NCBI RefSeq assembly: GCF_002163835.1
Contig: NZ_CP019331.1
Coordinates: forward strand, 1,456,001 to 1,520,000
DNA length: 64,000 nucleotides
Direction of reading: 5' to 3'
From: Polaribacter sp. SA4-10
GTDB taxonomy: Bacteria > Bacteroidota > Bacteroidia > Flavobacteriales > Flavobacteriaceae
This document shows positions 53,753-64,000 of the stretch, piece by piece. The notes beneath the pieces were generated by a model. The model saw only the letters and a program-made list of their open reading frames with translations, was not told the DNA's origin and did no database searches. Each line of letters starts with the position of its first letter. Position 1 is the stretch's first letter. The translations under genes were made by a program, and so were the position numbers.

Positions 53753-56700
53753 ATGGAGAAACAAGGCTTATATTTACCAGAATTTGAACACGAAAATTGC
53801 GGTGCTGGTTTTATCTGTAATTTGAATGGAGAAAAGACGAATCAAATTATACATGACGCACTAGAAATCCTAGTAAAACTAGAACATAGAGGTGGTGTTA
53901 GTGCAGATGGAAAAACGGGTGATGGTGCTGGTTTATTAATAGATATTCCTCATCTTTATTTCAAACGCGTGTGTGATTTTCCTATTCCAGATCAAAGAGA
54001 ATATGCTGTTGGAATGGTTTTTCTTCCAAAAGTAACCAATCAATATGATTTTTGTAAAAGTACATTCGAAAACGAAATAAAAGAACAAGGACTTGCTATT
54101 TTAGGGTGGAGAGAAGTTCCTGTAGATTCTTTTCAATTAGGAGAAATCGCTTTAGCATCAGAACCAAACATAGAACAATTGTTTGTTGGTAAAACAGCTG
54201 ATATTGACGAAGCTACTTTTAAAGCTAAATTATATGCTGCGCGTAAAATAGCAGAACATACAATAAGAAATTCTAAAATTTCTGAAAGTAACTATTTTTA
54301 CATTCCAAGTTTATCAATAACTACTATTATCTATAAAGGTATTATTATGCCTGAAGATATTGGTCCTTATTATAAAGATTTACAAGAAATAGATTTAGTA
54401 ACACGTTTGGCATTAGTGCACCAGCGTTTTTCTACCAATACAATGCCAACTTGGGAATTAGCACAACCGTTTAGACACATGTGTCAAAATGGAGAGATTA
54501 ATACGTTACGTGGTAATGTGAGTAGAATGCGTGTTCGTGAAGAAATCATGAAAAGTGATGTTTTTGGTCCACAAATAGACAAATTATTTCCAATTATTTT
54601 ACCAGGAAAGTCAGATTCTGCTTCTATGGACATGGTTGTTGAGTTATTAACGCATACAGGTCGTTCATTACCAGAAATTATGATGATGATGATTCCTGAA
54701 GCTTGGGAAAAACATGCTACAATGTCTAAAGAGCGTAAAGCTTTTTATGAATACAATGCGTGCATTATGGAACCTTGGGACGGACCTGCTTCTGTACCTT
54801 TTACAGATGGAGATTATATTGGCGCCTTATTAGATAGAAATGGTTTAAGACCCTCTAGATATACCGTTACAAAAAGTGGAAGTTTAATTATGTCATCAGA
54901 GATTGGTGTTGTAGATGTTGCTCCAGAAGATGTAAAAGAACACGGAAGATTAGAACCCGGAAAAATGTTCTTGGTAGATATGAATGAAGGAAGAATCATT
55001 CAAGATCAAGAGATAAAAAGTAAAATTGTTTCAGAAAGACCTTATCAAGAATGGTTAGATAATACTCGTTTAGACTTAAAAGAGGTTCCTTATACAAGTG
55101 AAACCTGTCCTATAGAATCTATTGATGTTAAAACGCGTCTAAGTTTATTTAATTACACTTTTGAAGATATTCAGGAAGTAATTACACCAATGGCAATCGT
55201 TGGTAAAGAAGCTTTAGGCTCTATGGGAATTGATACTCCTTTAGCTGTTTTATCAGACAGACCTCAATTAATTTCTAACTACTTTAAACAGTTATTTGCT
55301 CAAGTTACAAACCCACCTTTAGATGGTATTCGTGAAGAAATTGTAACTGACATCAGTTTAAATTTAGGAAAAGATAGAAATATTTTTAGCATTACTGATA
55401 GACAGTGTAGAAAATTAAGAATTCAAAACCCTGTAATTTCTAATGCCGATTTAGAAAAAATTAGAAACATAAATATTGAAAGTTTCAAAGCAGAAACAAT
55501 TCAAATTTTATATCCAAAAGCGAAAGGTTTAAACGGTCTTGAAGATGCTTTAGATGCTATTGTTATTCAAATAGAAAAAGCGTTAGAAAGAAAAACAAAT
55601 ATTATTATTCTTTCTGATAGAGGTGTAAATAAAGAGCTTGCTCCTATACCTGCTTTATTAGCTTGTTCTTTTGTAAACCATCAATTAAACCGTTTACGTA
55701 AGCGTTCTTATTTCGATATTATTATTGAATCTGCAGAACCACGTGAGCCACATCATTTTGCAACATTATTTGGTTATGGCGCAAGTGCTGTAAATCCATA
55801 TATGGTAAATGAAATTATCAGAATGCAAGTTAAAGAAGGCTTCATTACTGGTATGGATGAGCAAGGTGCAGTTGATAATTTCAACAAAGCAATTGGAAAA
55901 GGTATTTTAAAAGTAATGAACAAAATAGGAATCTCTACATTACATTCTTATAGAGGTTCTCAAATTTTCGAAATTGTAGGTTTCAACTCTCAATTTGTAG
56001 AAAAATATTTCCCTTATACGGCTTCAAGAATAGAAGGTATTGGTTTGTATGAAGTTGAAAAAGAAATTGATCAGCGTTATAAACAAGCATATCCAGAAAA
56101 TCAAATTGATAAAAACTTAGCTTTAAATGTTGGTGGAGATTATAGATGGAGAAGAAATGGTGAACGCCACTTATTCAACCCAACTACAGTTTCAAAATTA
56201 CAGCAAGCAGTAAGATTAAGTGATCAAGGAAGTTATGATGTGTATGCAAAAGCAATCAACGAACAGTCAGAAAGTTTAATGACAATTCGTGGTTTGTTTC
56301 AGTTTGATAACCTGGATCCAATTCCATTAGAAGAAGTAGAACCTTGGACAGATATTGTAAAGCGTTTTAAAACGGGCGCAATGTCTTATGGATCTATTTC
56401 ACGCGAAGCACATGAAAATTTAGCGATTGCAATGAATAGAATTGGAGGAAAATCTAATTCTGGTGAAGGTGGTGAAGACAGAAGACGTTTCCAAAAAGAT
56501 ATAAATGGAGATAGCAGAAACTCTGCAATAAAACAAGTAGCATCTGGTAGGTTTGGGGTGACTTCTCATTATTTAACAAATGCGAAAGAGATTCAAATAA
56601 AAATGGCACAGGGTGCAAAACCTGGTGAAGGTGGTCAATTACCTGGAGAAAAAGTGTATCCTTGGATTGCCGCTGTTCGTAATTCTACACCTTTTGTAGG

Positions 56701-58264
56701 GTTGATCTCTCCTCCTCCACATCACGATATTTATTCTATTGAAGATTTAGCACAATTAATTTTCGATTTAAAAAATGCAAATCGTGAAGCTAGAATTAAT
56801 GTAAAGTTAGTTTCTGAAGTTGGTGTAGGTACAATTGCTGCAGGGGTTGCAAAAGCAAAAGCAGATGTTGTTTTAATATCTGGTTATGATGGTGGTACAG
56901 GAGCTTCTCCTTTAACTTCATTAAAACATGCAGGTTTACCTTGGGAACTTGGTTTGGCAGAAGCGCAACAAACTTTAGTTATGAATGACTTAAGAAGTAG
57001 AATTGTTGTAGAGTGTGATGGTCAATTAAAAACGGGTAGAGATGTAGCTATTGCTGCTTTATTGGGTGCTGAAGAATTTGGTTTTGCAACGGCTCCTTTA
57101 GTTGCTTCTGGCTGTATTATGATGCGTAAGTGTCACTTAAATACATGTCCTGTTGGTATTGCAACGCAAGATAAAGAGTTACGTAAAAACTTTAAAGGAA
57201 CACCAGAACATGTAATTAACTTCTTCTTTTACATTGCAGAAGAATTAAGAGCAATTATGGCACAACTTGGTTTTAGAACATTAGATGAAATGGTTGGTCA
57301 AACTCATAAAATTAACGCAAATAAAGCAATTAAGCATTATAAAGCGAAAGGGTTAGATTTATCAAGTATTTTACACAGACCAACTGGTTATAGAAGCATG
57401 ACAGTTAAAAATACGGAAAGTCAAGATCATAATCTAGAAGGTGTTTTAGACTTTACGATATTAAAAGATTCTCATAGAGCTTTGTATAGAAAAGAAAAAA
57501 TGATTTTAGCATATCCAATAAAAAACACGAATCGTGCTGTTGGAGCAATTGTTAGTAATGAAATTTCAAAAATTTATGGTCATTTAGGTTTACCTGAAGA
57601 CACTTTAAATATCAACTTTACAGGTTCTGCTGGACAAAGTTTTGGCGCTTTTGGCGCACATGGATTAACATTTATTTTAGATGGTAATACAAATGATTAT
57701 TTAGGTAAAGGGTTATCCGGAGCAAAATTAATTATAAAGAAACCCGCAAAAGCAGACTTTTTAGCAGAAAACAATATCATTGTTGGTAATGTTTGCATGT
57801 TCGGTGCAGTAGCTGGTGAAGCCTATATTAATGGAATTGCAGGAGAACGTTTTGCGGTTCGTAATTCTGGTGCAACTGCGGTTGTAGAAGGTGTAGGAGA
57901 TCACTGTTGTGAATATATGACGGGTGGAAAAGTAGTTGTATTAGGAAATACCGGAAGAAATTTTGCTGCAGGTATGAGTGGTGGTATTGCCTATGTTTAT
58001 GATCCAGAAAATAAATTTGTAAACGGTCTTTGTAATACTGAAACGATTGAATTCGAAGAAATTTCTGAAGAGGTTGCTGCTGAATTAAAAGCAACTATAG
58101 AAAAACACGTTTTATATACGGATAGTAAAAGAGGTGCTGAATTGTTAGCAGATTGGGATACAAGTCTAAACAACTTTGTAAAAGTGATGCCAACTGAATA
58201 CAAAAAAGCGTTGATACGTTTAGAAACAGAAGAACCAATGTTTGAAGAATTAACAAAAGCATAA
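53753..58264 (+). CDS. gltB: Glutamate synthase, large (alpha) subunit
   Basis: A 1503-residue enzyme that converts glutamine and 2-oxoglutarate to two glutamates. A 15-residue propeptide precedes Cys16 in [14 protein letters not shown], the nucleophile of the class-II glutaminase domain (to about residue 420). A central domain follows, then the FMN-binding domain with [13 protein letters not shown] near 960 and [19 protein letters not shown] near 1044-1062. The 3Fe-4S cysteines are in [15 protein letters not shown] near 1122, and the C-terminal GXGXG helix domain is near 1290-1470. Full length and intact. The small subunit gene starts 4 bases downstream. Confidence 0.97.
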   Translation: MEKQGLYLPEFEHENCGAGFICNLNGEKTNQIIHDALEILVKLEHRGGVSADGKTGDGAGLLIDIPHLYFKRVCDFPIPDQREYAVGMVFLPKVTNQYDFCKSTFENEIKEQGLAILGWREVPVDSFQLGEIALASEPNIEQLFVGKTADIDEATFKAKLYAARKIAEHTIRNSKISESNYFYIPSLSITTIIYKGIIMPEDIGPYYKDLQEIDLVTRLALVHQRFSTNTMPTWELAQPFRHMCQNGEINTLRGNVSRMRVREEIMKSDVFGPQIDKLFPIILPGKSDSASMDMVVELLTHTGRSLPEIMMMMIPEAWEKHATMSKERKAFYEYNACIMEPWDGPASVPFTDGDYIGALLDRNGLRPSRYTVTKSGSLIMSSEIGVVDVAPEDVKEHGRLEPGKMFLVDMNEGRIIQDQEIKSKIVSERPYQEWLDNTRLDLKEVPYTSETCPIESIDVKTRLSLFNYTFEDIQEVITPMAIVGKEALGSMGIDTPLAVLSDRPQLISNYFKQLFAQVTNPPLDGIREEIVTDISLNLGKDRNIFSITDRQCRKLRIQNPVISNADLEKIRNINIESFKAETIQILYPKAKGLNGLEDALDAIVIQIEKALERKTNIIILSDRGVNKELAPIPALLACSFVNHQLNRLRKRSYFDIIIESAEPREPHHFATLFGYGASAVNPYMVNEIIRMQVKEGFITGMDEQGAVDNFNKAIGKGILKVMNKIGISTLHSYRGSQIFEIVGFNSQFVEKYFPYTASRIEGIGLYEVEKEIDQRYKQAYPENQIDKNLALNVGGDYRWRRNGERHLFNPTTVSKLQQAVRLSDQGSYDVYAKAINEQSESLMTIRGLFQFDNLDPIPLEEVEPWTDIVKRFKTGAMSYGSISREAHENLAIAMNRIGGKSNSGEGGEDRRRFQKDINGDSRNSAIKQVASGRFGVTSHYLTNAKEIQIKMAQGAKPGEGGQLPGEKVYPWIAAVRNSTPFVGLISPPPHHDIYSIEDLAQLIFDLKNANREARINVKLVSEVGVGTIAAGVAKAKADVVLISGYDGGTGASPLTSLKHAGLPWELGLAEAQQTLVMNDLRSRIVVECDGQLKTGRDVAIAALLGAEEFGFATAPLVASGCIMMRKCHLNTCPVGIATQDKELRKNFKGTPEHVINFFFYIAEELRAIMAQLGFRTLDEMVGQTHKINANKAIKHYKAKGLDLSSILHRPTGYRSMTVKNTESQDHNLEGVLDFTILKDSHRALYRKEKMILAYPIKNTNRAVGAIVSNEISKIYGHLGLPEDTLNINFTGSAGQSFGAFGAHGLTFILDGNTNDYLGKGLSGAKLIIKKPAKADFLAENNIIVGNVCMFGAVAGEAYINGIAGERFAVRNSGATAVVEGVGDHCCEYMTGGKVVVLGNTGRNFAAGMSGGIAYVYDPENKFVNGLCNTETIEFEEISEEVAAELKATIEKHVLYTDSKRGAELLADWDTSLNNFVKVMPTEYKKALIRLETEEPMFEELTKA

Positions 58265-58268
58265 TGTC

Positions 58269-59732
58269 ATGGGAAAAGTAACAGGATTTAAAGAATTTGA
58301 AAGACAGGATGAAAAATATACTTCTGTAAAAGATCGTGTAAAAGATTATAAAGAATTTACAGTTCCTCTTTCTGAAAAGGAAATAAAAAAACAAGGTTCA
58401 CGTTGTATGGATTGTGGTATTCCTTTTTGTCACAGTAGTTGTCCATTAGGAAATCTAATTCCAGATTTCAATCATATGGTACATCAAGGTGAATGGCAAA
58501 AAGCTTCATGGATATTACATTCTACAAATAATTTCCCGGAATTTACAGGTCGTTTATGCCCTGCTCCATGTGAACAATCATGTGTATTAGGTATTATTGA
58601 AGATCCCGTTGCTATTGAAAATATTGAAAAAAATATTGTAGAGCGTGCATTTAAAGAAGGATGGATAAAACCACAACCTCCAAAGAATAGAACAGATAAA
58701 ACAATTGCGGTTATTGGTTCTGGACCAGCAGGTTTAGCAACAGCACAACAATTAAATAGAGCGGGTCATACAGTTACTGTTTTTGAAAGAGATGATGCAA
58801 TTGGTGGCTTACTACGTTATGGAATTCCTAATTTCAAAATGGAAAAAGGAATTATCGATAGAAGAGTTGCTATTCTAGAAGCAGAAGGTATTATCTTCAA
58901 AACGAACGTTAATGTTGGTGTTAATTATGATGTAAAAGAGTTAAAAGCTTTTGACAGTATTGTTTTATGTGGTGGATCTACAGAAAGACGTAGCTTACCA
59001 ACTCCTGGTATTGATGCAGATGGTGTTGTACAAGCAATGGATTTCTTAACGCAACAAACAAAAGTAGTATTTGGTAAAAAAGTAAAAGACCAAATAGTAG
59101 CTGCAGATAAAGATGTTATTGTTATTGGTGGTGGAGATACAGGTTCAGATTGTATTGGTACTTCAAATAGACACGGAGCAAAATCGGTTGTTAACTTCGA
59201 AATCATGCCAAAACCTCCAGGACATCGTTCACCAACTACTCCTTGGCCTTTTTGGCCACTACAATTAAAAACTTCATCTTCTCATAAGGAAGGTGTAGAA
59301 CGTAATTGGTTAATCAACACTAAGGAATTTGTTAAAGATGAAAACGGAAAATTAACGGCTTTAAAAACGGTTAATGTAGAATGGAAAATGGTTCCAGGTC
59401 AAAGACCTCAATTAATTGAAATAGCAGGTACAGAAAAAACATGGCCTTGCGATTTAGCTTTATTGGCACTTGGTTTTACAGGTCCAGAAAGTACCTTAGC
59501 AGATAAATTAGGTTTAGAAAGAGATATGCGTTCTAATTACAAAGCAGCATATGGAAAATACCAAACTAACGTTCCAAATATATTTACTGCTGGAGATATG
59601 CGTAGAGGACAATCTTTAATTGTTTGGGCAATATCAGAAGGTAGAGAAGCTGCAAGACAAGTAGACATCTATTTAATGGGGAAATCAGAATTACCTTCTA
59701 AAGATGCTTCTGGAGATTTAGTAGCGATGTAA
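58269..59732 (+). CDS. gltD: Glutamate synthase, small (beta) subunit
   Basis: A 487-residue NADPH-dependent flavoprotein. The N-terminus has two cysteine clusters for 4Fe-4S centres, CMDCGIPFCHSSCPLGNLIP near residues 41-60 and CPAPCEQSCVLG near 97. FAD binds at VIGSGPAGLATAQQL near 148, and the NADPH site is VIGGGDTGSDCIG near 288; a second FAD contact is FTAGDMRRGQSLIVWA near 441. It passes electrons from NADPH to GltB. The start at 58269 follows gltB by 4 bases. Confidence 0.97.
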   Translation: MGKVTGFKEFERQDEKYTSVKDRVKDYKEFTVPLSEKEIKKQGSRCMDCGIPFCHSSCPLGNLIPDFNHMVHQGEWQKASWILHSTNNFPEFTGRLCPAPCEQSCVLGIIEDPVAIENIEKNIVERAFKEGWIKPQPPKNRTDKTIAVIGSGPAGLATAQQLNRAGHTVTVFERDDAIGGLLRYGIPNFKMEKGIIDRRVAILEAEGIIFKTNVNVGVNYDVKELKAFDSIVLCGGSTERRSLPTPGIDADGVVQAMDFLTQQTKVVFGKKVKDQIVAADKDVIVIGGGDTGSDCIGTSNRHGAKSVVNFEIMPKPPGHRSPTTPWPFWPLQLKTSSSHKEGVERNWLINTKEFVKDENGKLTALKTVNVEWKMVPGQRPQLIEIAGTEKTWPCDLALLALGFTGPESTLADKLGLERDMRSNYKAAYGKYQTNVPNIFTAGDMRRGQSLIVWAISEGREAARQVDIYLMGKSELPSKDASGDLVAM

Positions 59733-60096
59733 ACTAAAACAATTATTTCAATACAAAAACTCATTAATTATTATTAATGGGTTTTTTTGTATCATTATTC
59801 CAAACCATTAAAAATTACGTTCAATAAATTCCTAAATATTGACAAAGTATTAATTTCAAATAATCTCCTAAACCTTTCTATATCTAAATTTTTTTATAGA
59901 AACACGTATAACATCTGCACAAATTTAAAGTTAAATAATAGTAAATAAAAAAATATAATCAGAGAAAAAACTATAGTAAATATCTGTATTTTAATTATTT
60001 AATTTAAAAAAAACGTAGTTGTAAATTTAATAATGGTTAATTTGGCCTGAAATTCAGAAAATAAATACTGTTTTCACTTAACGTTAACCCCCCATA
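59733..60096. other. 364-base intergenic region between gltD and the M36 peptidase gene
   Basis: Contains the gltD terminator (59756-59788) and otherwise very A/T-rich sequence with no ORF or RNA-like structure that I can support. Before the peptidase gene, TTG at 60019-60021 and TTAATTTG at 60037-60044 resemble a promoter, but the spacer is only 15 and the -7 box has one mismatch. Confidence 0.6.
59756..59788 (+). terminator. Intrinsic terminator after gltD
   Basis: AAAACTCATTAAT (59756-59768) pairs with ATTAATGGGTTTT (59773-59785, one G-T pair) around a 4-base loop, followed by a T run. Confidence 0.85.
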
Positions 60097-62943
60097 ATGA
60101 TGAAAAAAAATTACTTTTTAGCAATTTTACTATTTTGCTGTACCCTCTTGTCATCCGCACAAGACAACAAAACAATTATTTCCAACTACATCAGTACAAA
60201 TTTATCTGATTTACAATTATCATCTACAGACCTCACGGATTTTAAAATTCTTAGCGTAGGTACATTATCTAATAAAGAATACAAAGTTGCGTACTTGCAA
60301 CAAGAGGTATATGGCATACCTGTTGCAAAGACTCATGCCACTGTATTACTTAAGGATGACCAAATAATTAAATTTAACCATGTTTTTGTTTCCGATATTC
60401 GTGCTAAAATCACCCAACAAAGTGCCTCTTTGAGCGCTAAACAAGCAGCTAATCAAGCTATTTCGCTTCTAGGTTTATCTGACTCAAAAAAGATTAACGT
60501 TGTTGATTATAAGTCTAAGACAGACATTAAAAAATCAGAGCTCGCTAATACTGCTATTGAAGCACCTTTATATTACCTCAAAGATGACAATGGTACATAT
60601 ATAATGGTTTACGAAATTGTTATTAAAGAGTCTAATTCACATTGGTGGGTGACAAAAATTAACGCCAACACTGGGAATATCGAAGACAAAGCAGATGCAA
60701 TGATATCTTGTAATTTCGAGGATAAAAAAGTGACAGACGCTACACCTATAAACCACGGAACGCACAGTCATAAATACAAAACGCCAACTAAAATTAATGC
60801 AAAAGCAACTAAAGACAATTTTCAGTTCATCAAGAAGGTTTCAACATCAAATATGATGGTAACGCCTATTGATGGTTCTTCTTACAATGCGTATCCATTA
60901 GGAGTTGAAAGCCCTTTTCATGGAGAAAGAGCAATAATTACAGATCCTGCAGCAATTGCTTCACTTCCAGAAGATACTCCACTTCCTTCACCTTTTGGAT
61001 GGCATGATTTTGAGGGTGCTCGTACAACAAAGACACTTGGAAACAATGTTTCTGCGTATGAAGATACAGGTCTTAGAAATGGACCTATAGGTGATGGCAC
61101 TTCTTTTGCAACAGAACTAACACCTGGTAGTTTAAATTTCGATTATCCTTTAGACTTAGGTCAACACCCGCATACGTATCAAAAAGCAGCCATTGTAAAT
61201 CTTTTTGTATGGAACAATTACATGCACGATATTTCTTATGCCTATGGTTTTGATGAAACTAATGGTAATTTTCAAGATAACGCTTATGGTAGATTTGATA
61301 ACATTGAAGGCGGTGGCGCTATTTATAATGATTGGGATAGAGATGAAGTAAGAGCTGAAGCTCAAGATGGTGATGGTATTAACAATGCAAATTTTGGGGC
61401 ACTCGGTGATAGTTTTGTACCAAGAATGCAGATGTTTTTATGGGGAGCAAGCCCTTTTGGAGATTTTTTCCATGTAACAGCACAATCTAGTGGAGATACA
61501 GACTTAGTCGGTTCTTACTATGCATCGCGCTTTCCTTTTTATGCGATACCTAGAACAGACACACCAGATAACTTACCTTTTGAAGTGGCCTTAGTATTGG
61601 TACAAGATGATATGACTCCATATACAGGTCTTAATGACGGTGGTACTGCAGGAGAAAGTCTTGATCCTAGTGACGGGTGTACAGCGTACACAGCCGCTAG
61701 TGCAGCAGCAGTAGCTGGTAATATTGCAGTGATACGCAGAGGTGCTTGTACCTTTGTTGAAAAAATAACACTTGCTCAAGAGAATGGTGCTCTCGGTGTT
61801 GTTCTTGTTAATAACTCTCCAGAAGACGGACCCGTTAATGGTGGTGGAGAACCGTATATTGAAATTACGATTCCTGCCGTTTCTGTTTCTTTTGAAGTAG
61901 GAGAAGCTTTGATAGAGCGTATGGAAACAGAAACGATAACAGCCTCTTTAAGAGATGATGGACCTCCTAGTGATTTAATAAAAAAAGATGGTGATTTAGA
62001 CCAAGGGATTATAGCACATGAATATGGTCATGGTATCTCAACACGTCTTGTTGGTGGAAGAAAAAATTCTACATGTCTTTTAAGTATTACTTTTGAAGAA
62101 GAAATGGGTGAAGGATGGTCTGATTTTTTCGGATTATTTACAACGGCAAGATCAACGGATGTTGAAGCAGATTATAGAGGTATAGGTACTTATGTACAAT
62201 TTCAAGGTACAGATGGCCTAGGTATTAGACCCGCAAGATATTCTACAGACTTTGCAATCAATGATTATACATACGAACATTTACCTGAAGCAGAAAGAGG
62301 ACTAACCGTACCACATGGTATCGGTTTTGTATGGGCAACTATTTTATGGGATATGTATTGGGAAATGGTGGACAAGTATGGATTTGATCAAGATTTATAT
62401 TATGGAACTGGTGGTAATAATATGACGATGCAATTAGTAATGGATGGCTTAAAACTAAGCACCTGTGGTAATGTTGGATTTGTAGATGGTAGAGATGCTA
62501 TACTTGCCGCTGATGCTGCTATTTATGGTGGTGCCAACGAATGTCTTATTCGTACCGTTTTTGCTAGACGAGGAGTTGGCTACCTTGCCCAACAAGGGTC
62601 ATCAGAAAGTAGAGAAGATCAGGTTCCAGATTTTTTCGTAGGTGACGTCGGAGTTGTGGTTGATTGTGAAGAGTCACAATTATCTATTGATGATAAAAAT
62701 AGAACTATTTTTATCATGTATCCTAATCCAGCCGATACTGAAGTTTATATTCGTAACAGTAGAAATATTGGTTCCGCAGTTTATAAAATTATAGATATTA
62801 ATGGTCGTGTTTTAGAAACGAACCAATTAAGTCTTGTTAATCTTTCGAAGATTGAAATAGGACATTTAAGTGCAGGAATGTATGTGATTTCTTTAAAAAC
62901 TGAATCTGGTCAGGTTTACACACAAAAAATTATAAAGAATTAA
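60097..62943 (+). CDS. Secreted M36 (fungalysin) metallopeptidase with PA domain and type IX sorting domain
   Basis: A 948-residue extracellular protease. Signal peptide at residues 1-22 (ending in LLSSAQ), an FTP-type inhibitory propeptide (about 30-200), then the M36 catalytic domain from about 265. A protease-associated (PA) domain is inserted at about 490-620 (GNIAVIRRGACTFVEK). The zinc site is HEYGHGIS near 646 (HExxH), with the third ligand Glu in EEMGEGWSDFFG near 670. The C-terminal MYPNPADTEVYIRN, then LSAGMYVISLKTE and QKIIKN at the end, is a type A T9SS domain, which sends the protein across the outer membrane. Two Met codons at the start leave one residue of uncertainty. Confidence 0.95.
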   Translation: MMKKNYFLAILLFCCTLLSSAQDNKTIISNYISTNLSDLQLSSTDLTDFKILSVGTLSNKEYKVAYLQQEVYGIPVAKTHATVLLKDDQIIKFNHVFVSDIRAKITQQSASLSAKQAANQAISLLGLSDSKKINVVDYKSKTDIKKSELANTAIEAPLYYLKDDNGTYIMVYEIVIKESNSHWWVTKINANTGNIEDKADAMISCNFEDKKVTDATPINHGTHSHKYKTPTKINAKATKDNFQFIKKVSTSNMMVTPIDGSSYNAYPLGVESPFHGERAIITDPAAIASLPEDTPLPSPFGWHDFEGARTTKTLGNNVSAYEDTGLRNGPIGDGTSFATELTPGSLNFDYPLDLGQHPHTYQKAAIVNLFVWNNYMHDISYAYGFDETNGNFQDNAYGRFDNIEGGGAIYNDWDRDEVRAEAQDGDGINNANFGALGDSFVPRMQMFLWGASPFGDFFHVTAQSSGDTDLVGSYYASRFPFYAIPRTDTPDNLPFEVALVLVQDDMTPYTGLNDGGTAGESLDPSDGCTAYTAASAAAVAGNIAVIRRGACTFVEKITLAQENGALGVVLVNNSPEDGPVNGGGEPYIEITIPAVSVSFEVGEALIERMETETITASLRDDGPPSDLIKKDGDLDQGIIAHEYGHGISTRLVGGRKNSTCLLSITFEEEMGEGWSDFFGLFTTARSTDVEADYRGIGTYVQFQGTDGLGIRPARYSTDFAINDYTYEHLPEAERGLTVPHGIGFVWATILWDMYWEMVDKYGFDQDLYYGTGGNNMTMQLVMDGLKLSTCGNVGFVDGRDAILAADAAIYGGANECLIRTVFARRGVGYLAQQGSSESREDQVPDFFVGDVGVVVDCEESQLSIDDKNRTIFIMYPNPADTEVYIRNSRNIGSAVYKIIDINGRVLETNQLSLVNLSKIEIGHLSAGMYVISLKTESGQVYTQKIIKN

Positions 62944-62970
62944 TTATTAGTTTTTTATCATAATTATTAT

Positions 62971-63002
62971 AAAGCCATCATAATCGTGATGGCTTTTTTT
63001 GT
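62971..63002 (+). terminator. Intrinsic terminator after the M36 peptidase gene
   Basis: AAAGCCATCA (62971-62980) pairs exactly with TGATGGCTTT (62987-62996) around a 6-base loop, followed by a T run. Confidence 0.9.
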
Positions 63003-63507
63003 TTATATAATAACTGTTATCTACAACATGTAATATTTAAAAACAACCTAAACTGTATGAAAATAACATTGTTTAGTACGTGTATAAGTGTGTCTTCTAC
63101 CCACTGAATAAGGAAATATTACACTCCTTAGCTGGTAACAAGTATCCTCAAAAGAACAAATTTGTGTACATAATTAGAAAACTTAAACCACACAGAACTA
63201 TACATAGCTTAGATATACTATAAAAGAGAGGATAATAAAACACTACTACCCTCAACAAACTTCTAAAGCTTATAATACATGTGTATTAAAATACATGAAA
63301 ACGACATTGTATAATACGTATATGAGTAAGTCTTATAAAGACTGCATAAGAAAATTTTACAATTCCATAATTGATAACAAGAAATATCAAAAAAACCAAT
63401 CGGTATCCCTATAGAAAACTCACAACTAAACAGAATACAAATAGCTTAGAGTACATTTTTAAAAAAAAATATTAGTAACTCCAACAACATGTTATCTATT
63501 ATAATAC
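63003..63507. repeat. Non-coding stretch with a diverged tandem duplication
   Basis: About 500 bases without a supportable gene. The segment at 63057-63259 recurs at 63295-63487 (period 238): the first 40 bases agree at 32 positions, and later blocks such as TGGTAACAAG/TGATAACAAG and CATAGCTTAGA/AATAGCTTAGA keep their order. ACAACATG and GTTATCTA blocks before the first and after the second copy hint at part of a third unit. The second copy has a short frame (MKTTLYNTYMSKSYKDCIRK...) that is broken by stops in the first. Origin unknown. Confidence 0.6.
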
Positions 63508-63549
63508 TGTCTCGTCCTAATATAGTGTTACACTTAACATTATTTAATT

Positions 63550-63945
63550 ATGGAAACACAAGATTCAAATTACAAAAAACGCACACAAAAGGATTATAGT
63601 TTAAGTTTAAAACTCCAGATTGTTCAAGAAATAGAACAAGGATTATTAACCACAACAGGTGCTTTAGACAAACATGGAGTTCAATCAGCATCTACAGTTC
63701 GAGTTTGGTTAAAAAAACAGGGTAACTTTGATTACCAATATACAATCCAACAAGTTATGTCTAAAACACCCGAACAACGTATTTTAGAATTAGAGCATCA
63801 AGTTAAATTACTTGAAAAGCAGAAAAATAGAGCAGAATATTTAGCAGACAGAGCAGATAAAAAAGTGATTTTGTTTGATATGATGATTGATATTGCAGAA
63901 AAAGAGTTTAATATTCCTATCAGAAAAAAGCAAGAACCCAAGTAA
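63550..63945 (+). CDS. IS3-family transposase OrfA (helix-turn-helix subunit)
   Basis: A 131-residue protein with the OrfA layout: basic N-terminus, a helix-turn-helix at about residues 18-55 (SLKLQIVQEIEQG, then TTTGALDKHGVQSASTVRVW), and a leucine-zipper-like coiled coil at about 75-105 (RILELEHQVKLLEKQKNRAE). It binds the IS ends. Near its 3' end the codons AGA AAA AAG form the slippery heptamer that would give the OrfAB fusion transposase. Confidence 0.92.
   Translation: METQDSNYKKRTQKDYSLSLKLQIVQEIEQGLLTTTGALDKHGVQSASTVRVWLKKQGNFDYQYTIQQVMSKTPEQRILELEHQVKLLEKQKNRAEYLADRADKKVILFDMMIDIAEKEFNIPIRKKQEPK
63924..63930 (+). other. A6G slippery heptamer for programmed -1 frameshifting
   Basis: A AAA AAG is in the right phase (the first A is the third base of an OrfA codon). 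A shift of -1 leads into the open orfB frame, as in many IS3-family elements. No stimulating stem is visible before the window ends. Confidence 0.8.
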
Positions 63946-64000
63946 TACACGACTTCTCAAAAGAGCACAAACAAAGCATAAAGGCTACCTGTGGTTTACT
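63930..64000 (+). CDS. IS3-family transposase OrfB, N-terminal start only (3' end outside window)
   Basis: In the -1 frame after the slippery site the sequence reads ARTQVIHDFSKEHKQSIKA, then TCGL at the edge, which resembles the start of OrfB proteins before the ...G(x)SRQxYY segment. The DDE integrase core would lie outside the window. Only 23 codons can be seen, so the call rests mainly on phase and on orfA. Confidence 0.65.

Larger units (their letters stand above)
63508..64000 (+). mobile_element. IS3-family insertion sequence, left part (cut by window edge)
   Basis: An orfA gene, an A6G frameshift site and the start of orfB are present. TGTCTCGTCC at 63508 is a plausible left terminal repeat (starts TG, lies 42 bases before orfA), but the right end is outside the window, so the ends and target duplication cannot be confirmed. 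Confidence 0.75.

Noticed and set aside
57828..58394. Minus-strand frames opposite the gltB/gltD junction
   Set aside because: Shadow frames of conserved enzymes, low-complexity products, no start context.

Overview
The window looks like a chromosomal segment of a marine-type member of the Flavobacteriaceae (Bacteroidota; a Polaribacter- or Tenacibaculum-like organism is my best guess, the genus is inference). The reasons are the low G+C, the lack of Shine-Dalgarno motifs, promoters of the Bacteroidota form TTTG-N19-TAnnTTTG, a M36 peptidase with a type IX secretion C-terminal domain, and gene families typical of the group.

About 60% of the window (roughly 1451-39593, all on the minus strand, most genes overlapping or within a few bases) is one very large Wzx/Wzy-type surface polysaccharide (capsule/O-antigen) locus. 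Reading in the direction of transcription, it opens with a nucleotide-sugar block: UDP-HexNAc 4-epimerase, UDP-HexNAc 6-dehydrogenase, WbpB-like oxidoreductase, a small nucleotidyltransferase, UDP-glucose dehydrogenase, GDP-fucose synthase, GDP-mannose 4,6-dehydratase and a second UDP-glucose dehydrogenase. A middle part has the Wzx flippase, eight glycosyltransferases, UDP-GlcNAc 2-epimerase, a CDP-6-deoxyhexose module (rfbF, rfbG, RmlC-like epimerase, reductase), a perosamine-synthase-like aminotransferase with a hexapeptide acyltransferase, the Wzy-like polymerase, UDP-xylose synthase and a carbamoyltransferase. The end has the initiation module (WbpV-, WbpL- and WbpM-like proteins plus a second aminotransferase) and the export pair Wza/Wzc. 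A CpsB-type PHP phosphatase faces wzc from the opposite strand across a shared terminator. Wzc ends in a tyrosine-glycine tail encoded by a perfect hexanucleotide repeat.

Two intergenic gaps of this locus (32583-33073 and 38051-38603) are each filled by the same kind of cassette: a four-helix-bundle (23S-IVS/S23-like) gene bracketed by short-period degenerate repeat arrays that share a direct-repeat core. One cassette uses a 7-bp period, the other a 6-bp period. The second gene copy carries a one-base frameshift. This is the best candidate in the window for an undescribed genetic element.

Beyond a tRNA-Val, 39842-49216 holds housekeeping genes: folC, a TonB/ExbD/ExbB set, nhaD, an amino-acid (glutamate-type) dehydrogenase, anmK, an acyl-CoA dehydrogenase and truA. 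Positions 49413-59732 form a nitrogen-assimilation island: a porin-like beta-barrel, amtB, a P-II protein, a second amtB, then gltB and gltD. The right end has a secreted M36 metallopeptidase, a 0.5-kb non-coding stretch with a diverged tandem duplication, and the left part of an IS3-family insertion sequence with an A6G frameshift site, cut by the window edge.
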